This document shows, piece after piece, positions 5,426-8,091 of a DNA stretch of 8,091 nt (position 1 is the first letter of the stretch; each line of letters opens with the position of its first letter). Both the position numbers and the translations under genes were made by a program. This stretch comes from DAOTTX01 sp034437515 (GTDB taxonomy: Bacteria > Chloroflexota > Anaerolineae > Aggregatilineales > Phototrophicaceae): assembly GCA_034437515.1 (NCBI GenBank), contig DAOTTX010000205.1, positions 1 through 8,091 on the forward strand. Direction: 5' to 3'. The notes under the pieces are model-generated. The model did no database searches. It saw only the letters and a list, made by a program, of their open reading frames with translations, and was not told where the DNA came from.

Positions 5426-7357
5426 TTAGCGCCGCAAGAAGACGCCGACCAGCGTCACCAGCACACCCCCGGCGACCAGCAGCAGCCAATCGCGCCACCA
5501 GGGGGATTCACCGGTGGCGGGCAGTCGCAGCGCGTCGAGTTCCGCCACCGAGAGCAGATCGCCGGGTGGACGTGGCGGAGCATCAGCACCGGTCAGGTTG
5601 GCGTCATCGCGCGCTGGCGTTGATGTCGGCCCTGCCGGGGTGACCATTGTCGGCTCGCCCGGTGGTGGGGTCAACGTCACGGGCGGCGTTGAAGTCAGCG
5701 TAAGGATCGCGGTCGGCGGCGGTGTCGCGGTCGGCGGCGTACAAACCGCATCGTCGATGCTGATCGTCGTCGCGGTCGTGTTGCCGCTGCCATCCCGCAC
5801 GAGCACATTACCTCCACCGGGTATAGACGGATCGGCACGACTGACACTGAACGTCACCACCGGGTCACCCGGTGTGAAGGCCGTCGGGGTCAGCACCAGA
5901 TTGACGGCGGTGGCGTCCAACGTCACCGCAAAAATGCCGCTGTCGTCGGTGCGATTGTCGGTCGCGGTGCCCGTCACCGGTTCAACCGCCGGGCACGCCG
6001 GGATCGTCACATCCACCAGCGGCGGCAGCAGATCATCCACCTGATTAATCACCTCGAAGCGTGCCCCACCGGGATACAAATACGAATCGTCCTGATTGTA
6101 CCCCTGCACGGTGATGCCGTGCGGGTTGGTCGATGCGGTCGTATGCACACCCGACGTGATCGGCTGAATCGTCACGGAAAAGCCCGCGCTCAACGGTGCG
6201 AACTGCGCGGCGGGGATGGCGGCACCGTCGAGCGTGAGCGTGCCGACATCGGCGTTGGCGGTGATAATGGTGACGAAGTTGGTCGCAAACTGCGCCCCGC
6301 CCACCGTCGAGAATGTGTAGGCGTTGCCGTACTGCGCAAATGGGATCATATTACCCATCGACGGATCGCCAGTGGTCGCGCCGGGGCTGCCGCTGCCGGT
6401 GATATACTGCGCTACCTGGATCGGGTTGTTGGCCTGGAACCGCTGCCCGTCGGTAAGCGGTGGTGTTTCGAGGAACTGCCCCCGGTTCAACGTGCCGATG
6501 ACCGCTCCGTTGCGCGTGACGGTCGTGCCATCCTCGGCGGCGACCACCCGGTAAATCGTCCCGCCCGGACGCCCCGACAGGTTGAACGCCAGCACGTCAT
6601 CACCCCAGGTTTGCACCGGCGGCGCGACCTCGTACAGATGGTCACAGCGTCGGGTGCCGGTGGGCACTTCCGCGCAGAAGTTGCCGTTCGTCACCCCCAC
6701 CGGACGGTCGGCCTGGATGATCGTCCCGGTGAGTGACGCGCCCGGCGGCGGCACAACCGGGTCAGCGAATTGATACATCACGCCCTCGCCACGATTCAGC
6801 GTGACCTGAAACGGCACACCCGCCGGTTCCCCGCCGCGCAGCGCCGCCGCTGGCGTGATGGTGACCGTGGTGTTATCAAACGGGGCGAATACGTTGAACT
6901 GGGCGGCGGCGGTCGGCGTGTAATCCATCACGATGTATTCCTGGTTGAGCACATCGACCGGCAGCGCCAGCGCCGCATCCGAGGAGAACTGCACGCGGTT
7001 GTTGGTGTAGACCGCGAATTCATCCGGCGCGGAGAGGCGCACGACGTTATTGGCGACCACGCCATGCGTCCAATTGCTTTCGACCTCAACCGGCAAATCC
7101 ACAATGGTGACATCACCGGGCGTCACCGCGACCGCCTGCACGAACACCGGCGCGGTCACCGGGTATTCGACCGTCACGGTGGTGGCGACTGGCGCGGTCA
7201 ACTGTACCTGCTGTGCGGGCACCAATCCCAACTCCCGGATGTTGGGTAAAAAGGTGACGAAAAACTCGGTGCCGAAATTGTCTTCAATCGGTGGTTGCGC
7301 CTCGATCGGTGCTGTCAGCATGACGAGCACACACATGAGCGCGACTAATCGACGCAT
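5426..7357 (-). CDS. Surface protein with IgGFc-binding-type domain and LPATG sortase anchor
   Basis: A 643-residue exported protein. Residues 1-20 form a Sec signal peptide (MRR, hydrophobic core, cleavage near IEA-Q). Residues of about 28-430 match the bacterial IgGFc_binding N-terminal-type domain (PF17517 group): FFVTFLPN near 32-39, beta-rich repeats, and the hallmark NGNFC...CDHLYEVAPPVQTWGDD around 224-254 with C228 and C238 as a likely disulfide. A second beta domain follows (about 440-540), bracketed by C455 and C539. Then come a Pro/Thr-rich stalk (540-580), a Pro-rich acidic spacer, LPATG at 612-616, a hydrophobic segment at about 623-641 and a terminal RR: the layout of a sortase substrate. 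ATG is preceded by AGAGGA nine bases upstream. The family name comes from mammalian FCGBP; IgG binding should not be assumed. A role in adhesion or the cell surface layer is inferred. Confidence 0.88.
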   Translation of the reverse strand: MRRLVALMCVLVMLTAPIEAQPPIEDNFGTEFFVTFLPNIRELGLVPAQQVQLTAPVATTVTVEYPVTAPVFVQAVAVTPGDVTIVDLPVEVESNWTHGVVANNVVRLSAPDEFAVYTNNRVQFSSDAALALPVDVLNQEYIVMDYTPTAAAQFNVFAPFDNTTVTITPAAALRGGEPAGVPFQVTLNRGEGVMYQFADPVVPPPGASLTGTIIQADRPVGVTNGNFCAEVPTGTRRCDHLYEVAPPVQTWGDDVLAFNLSGRPGGTIYRVVAAEDGTTVTRNGAVIGTLNRGQFLETPPLTDGQRFQANNPIQVAQYITGSGSPGATTGDPSMGNMIPFAQYGNAYTFSTVGGAQFATNFVTIITANADVGTLTLDGAAIPAAQFAPLSAGFSVTIQPITSGVHTTASTNPHGITVQGYNQDDSYLYPGGARFEVINQVDDLLPPLVDVTIPACPAVEPVTGTATDNRTDDSGIFAVTLDATAVNLVLTPTAFTPGDPVVTFSVSRADPSIPGGGNVLVRDGSGNTTATTISIDDAVCTPPTATPPPTAILTLTSTPPVTLTPPPGEPTMVTPAGPTSTPARDDANLTGADAPPRPPGDLLSVAELDALRLPATGESPWWRDWLLLVAGGVLVTLVGVFLRR

Positions 7358-7390
7358 AACGTTTTATCCTCTATGGACATATCCTATGGC

Positions 7391-7419
7391 AGCATAACGC
7401 ACCTGGTTAGGATTCACAA
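7391..7419 (-). promoter_or_regulatory. Candidate promoter for the surface-protein gene
   Basis: On the minus strand TTGTGA (complement of 7414-7419) and TATGCT (complement of 7391-7396) are spaced exactly 17 bases apart, each with four of six consensus matches. Transcription would begin near 7384, about 27 bases before the ATG, leaving room for the AGAGGA ribosome site (7367-7372). Confidence 0.4.
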
Positions 7420-7762
7420 ATCTTCGCGTGTAATGAGATGATGTCGTGATATGGGTTTTTTGAGTAACTGCTGCTGGTACGTCGAAAAAATCCTCAACGA
7501 CGGCTGGATGTTACTGAGGCCGGGATGAACATCCCGTTAAGTTAACAAAATATTACGGAATTAATTAATGGAAAATGATCATTATTTTTGAAAGACTTGA
7601 ACAAACTATTTGGAAGAAAGAAATTCAATAAATATTTAGGGCTTTTTGGGATTTCGCGTGGTAAATTGAAAAATCGGTGAAATCAGGGCTAAAAAACAGT
7701 AAATATGGGGGAGTACTGACCATATATTGCCAATTTTGGCACAGAACCTATGTTCACCACGC
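7420..7762. other. AT-rich gene-poor stretch with short palindromes
   Basis: More than 300 bases without a supported gene. From about 7537 onward the sequence becomes clearly AT-rich against a GC-rich background, with TTAATTAA-type and A/T-run motifs. Palindromes include AATGATCATT (7574-7583) and the hairpin pair at 7521-7546. A 25-codon ATG frame at 7451-7528 has no ribosome site. The composition break leading straight into a recombinase fragment suggests foreign DNA or an element border, but no terminal repeats or duplicated ends are visible. Confidence 0.5.
7521..7546. repeat. Adjacent palindromes at the edge of the AT-rich stretch
   Basis: CGGGATG (7521-7527) and CATCCCG (7530-7536) form a 7-bp perfect inverted repeat with two bases between. 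It is followed without a gap by GTTAA-G-TTAAC (7536-7546). No T run follows on either strand, so a terminator is unlikely. The position at the GC to AT switch is suggestive of a protein binding or junction site. Confidence 0.4.
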
Positions 7763-8091
7763 AAGATCCTGAAGAACCTCGATGACTTACTGCTTGAGCG
7801 ATTGCAGGCAACCACCATCGACGACGAGACATGGCAGAAGGCACTGGAAAACACACAGCAGAGTGACCAGGGTGATGTGCGCCGTATCGAGCAGAATATT
7901 CGGGCGGCTGAACGCGCCAAGCAGACCATCCTGAATAACCTGAAAACCATCGACAATCCGGAGATCGTGAAGAACCTGCAAGCCAGCTTTGAAGCCAACG
8001 ACTGTGATCTTGATCGGCTGAAGTCAGAACTGGCAAAAGCGAAAGCGGATGCATCGTGTAATCACAGGGTCAATCTGCAAGATGCGCGTCC
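7763..8091 (+). pseudogene. Serine recombinase C-terminal coiled-coil fragment, 5' truncated, runs off window
   Basis: The plus-strand frame is open from 7703, just after TAA at 7700-7702, to the window end. From about 7763 it reads as the helical C-terminal region of a large serine recombinase/resolvase: LDDLLLERLQATTIDDETW, then IEQNIRAAERAKQTILNNL, then TIDNPEIVKNLQASFEAND and LDRLKSELAKAKAD. This Glu/Lys/Gln-rich heptad pattern lies after the zinc-ribbon part of such proteins. The N-terminal resolvase domain with its catalytic Ser, the recombinase domain and the zinc ribbon are all missing. The frame has no ATG or GTG start and no ribosome site. It is therefore a remnant, or a piece joined to unrelated AT-rich DNA at about 7750-7763. 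The family call rests on my recognition of the coiled-coil pattern, not on a catalytic motif. Confidence 0.6.

Noticed and set aside
5514..6044. Plus-strand Val/Gly/Ser-rich frame opposite the surface-protein gene
   Set aside because: It is the complement of the Pro/Thr-rich stalk and beta domain of the minus-strand gene, with low complexity and no ribosome site of note.
7451..7528. 25-codon ATG frame in the AT-rich stretch
   Set aside because: It has no Shine-Dalgarno, its 3' end overlaps the palindrome, and there is no protein-like signal beyond chance.
7636..8054. Minus-strand frames in the right-end region
   Set aside because: The plus strand in the same place encodes a recognisable recombinase coiled coil. 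The minus frames are Ser/Arg/Cys-rich and resemble nothing known.

Overview
This is a GC-rich bacterial chromosome segment, most likely from a Chloroflexota (Anaerolineae-like) organism. That assignment is inferred from style, not from a marker gene. The clues are a Pro/Thr 'TATPPPTA' linker before a C-terminal membrane anchor, two well-supported TTG starts, several M42 peptidase paralogues in a few kilobases, abundant GGGTGAGG-type hairpin repeats between genes, and a recombinase coiled-coil fragment of the kind common in that phylum. There is no rRNA, tRNA or CRISPR array.

Layout. Positions 1-285 hold two strong hairpins of an intergenic repeat and a plausible promoter. Two M42 metallo-aminopeptidase genes follow as a tight pair (286-1371 and 1373-2416, one base apart). 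A second copy of the hairpin repeat (about 2420-2510) separates them from a three-gene run: a small acidic secreted protein of unknown function (2536-3024), a class I SAM methyltransferase (3027-3695) and a GNAT acetyltransferase (3698-4274). The acetyltransferase is broken by a 101-bp MITE-like element with 13-bp terminal inverted repeats and a 5-bp target duplication. Removing the element and one duplication copy restores an uninterrupted 156-residue protein. A different hairpin cluster (4309-4372) then precedes a third M42 peptidase (4445-5422). Convergent to it, three bases away on the minus strand, is a 643-residue surface protein (5426-7357) with a signal peptide, a bacterial IgGFc-binding-type domain, a Pro/Thr-rich stalk and an LPATG sortase signal followed by a membrane segment and an RR tail. 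The right end (about 7430-7760) is an AT-rich gene-poor stretch. It leads into the C-terminal coiled-coil part of a large serine recombinase with no N-terminal half or start, which runs off the window.

How the genes may work together. The three M42 enzymes keep the metal ligands and catalytic glutamate of the family and probably trim peptides in the cytoplasm, perhaps as self-compartmentalised TET dodecamers and possibly mixed ones. They differ in the dimerisation domain and in one metal ligand (Glu in the second, Asp in the other two), which suggests different specificities. The methyltransferase and the former acetyltransferase look like small-molecule modifying enzymes. The surface protein appears to be an independent unit with its own promoter. 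I see no clear new defence or biosynthetic system. The strongest points for a second look are the cleanly reversible MITE disruption, the sortase-type IgGFc protein, the M42 cluster, and the recombinase remnant beside the AT-rich island.
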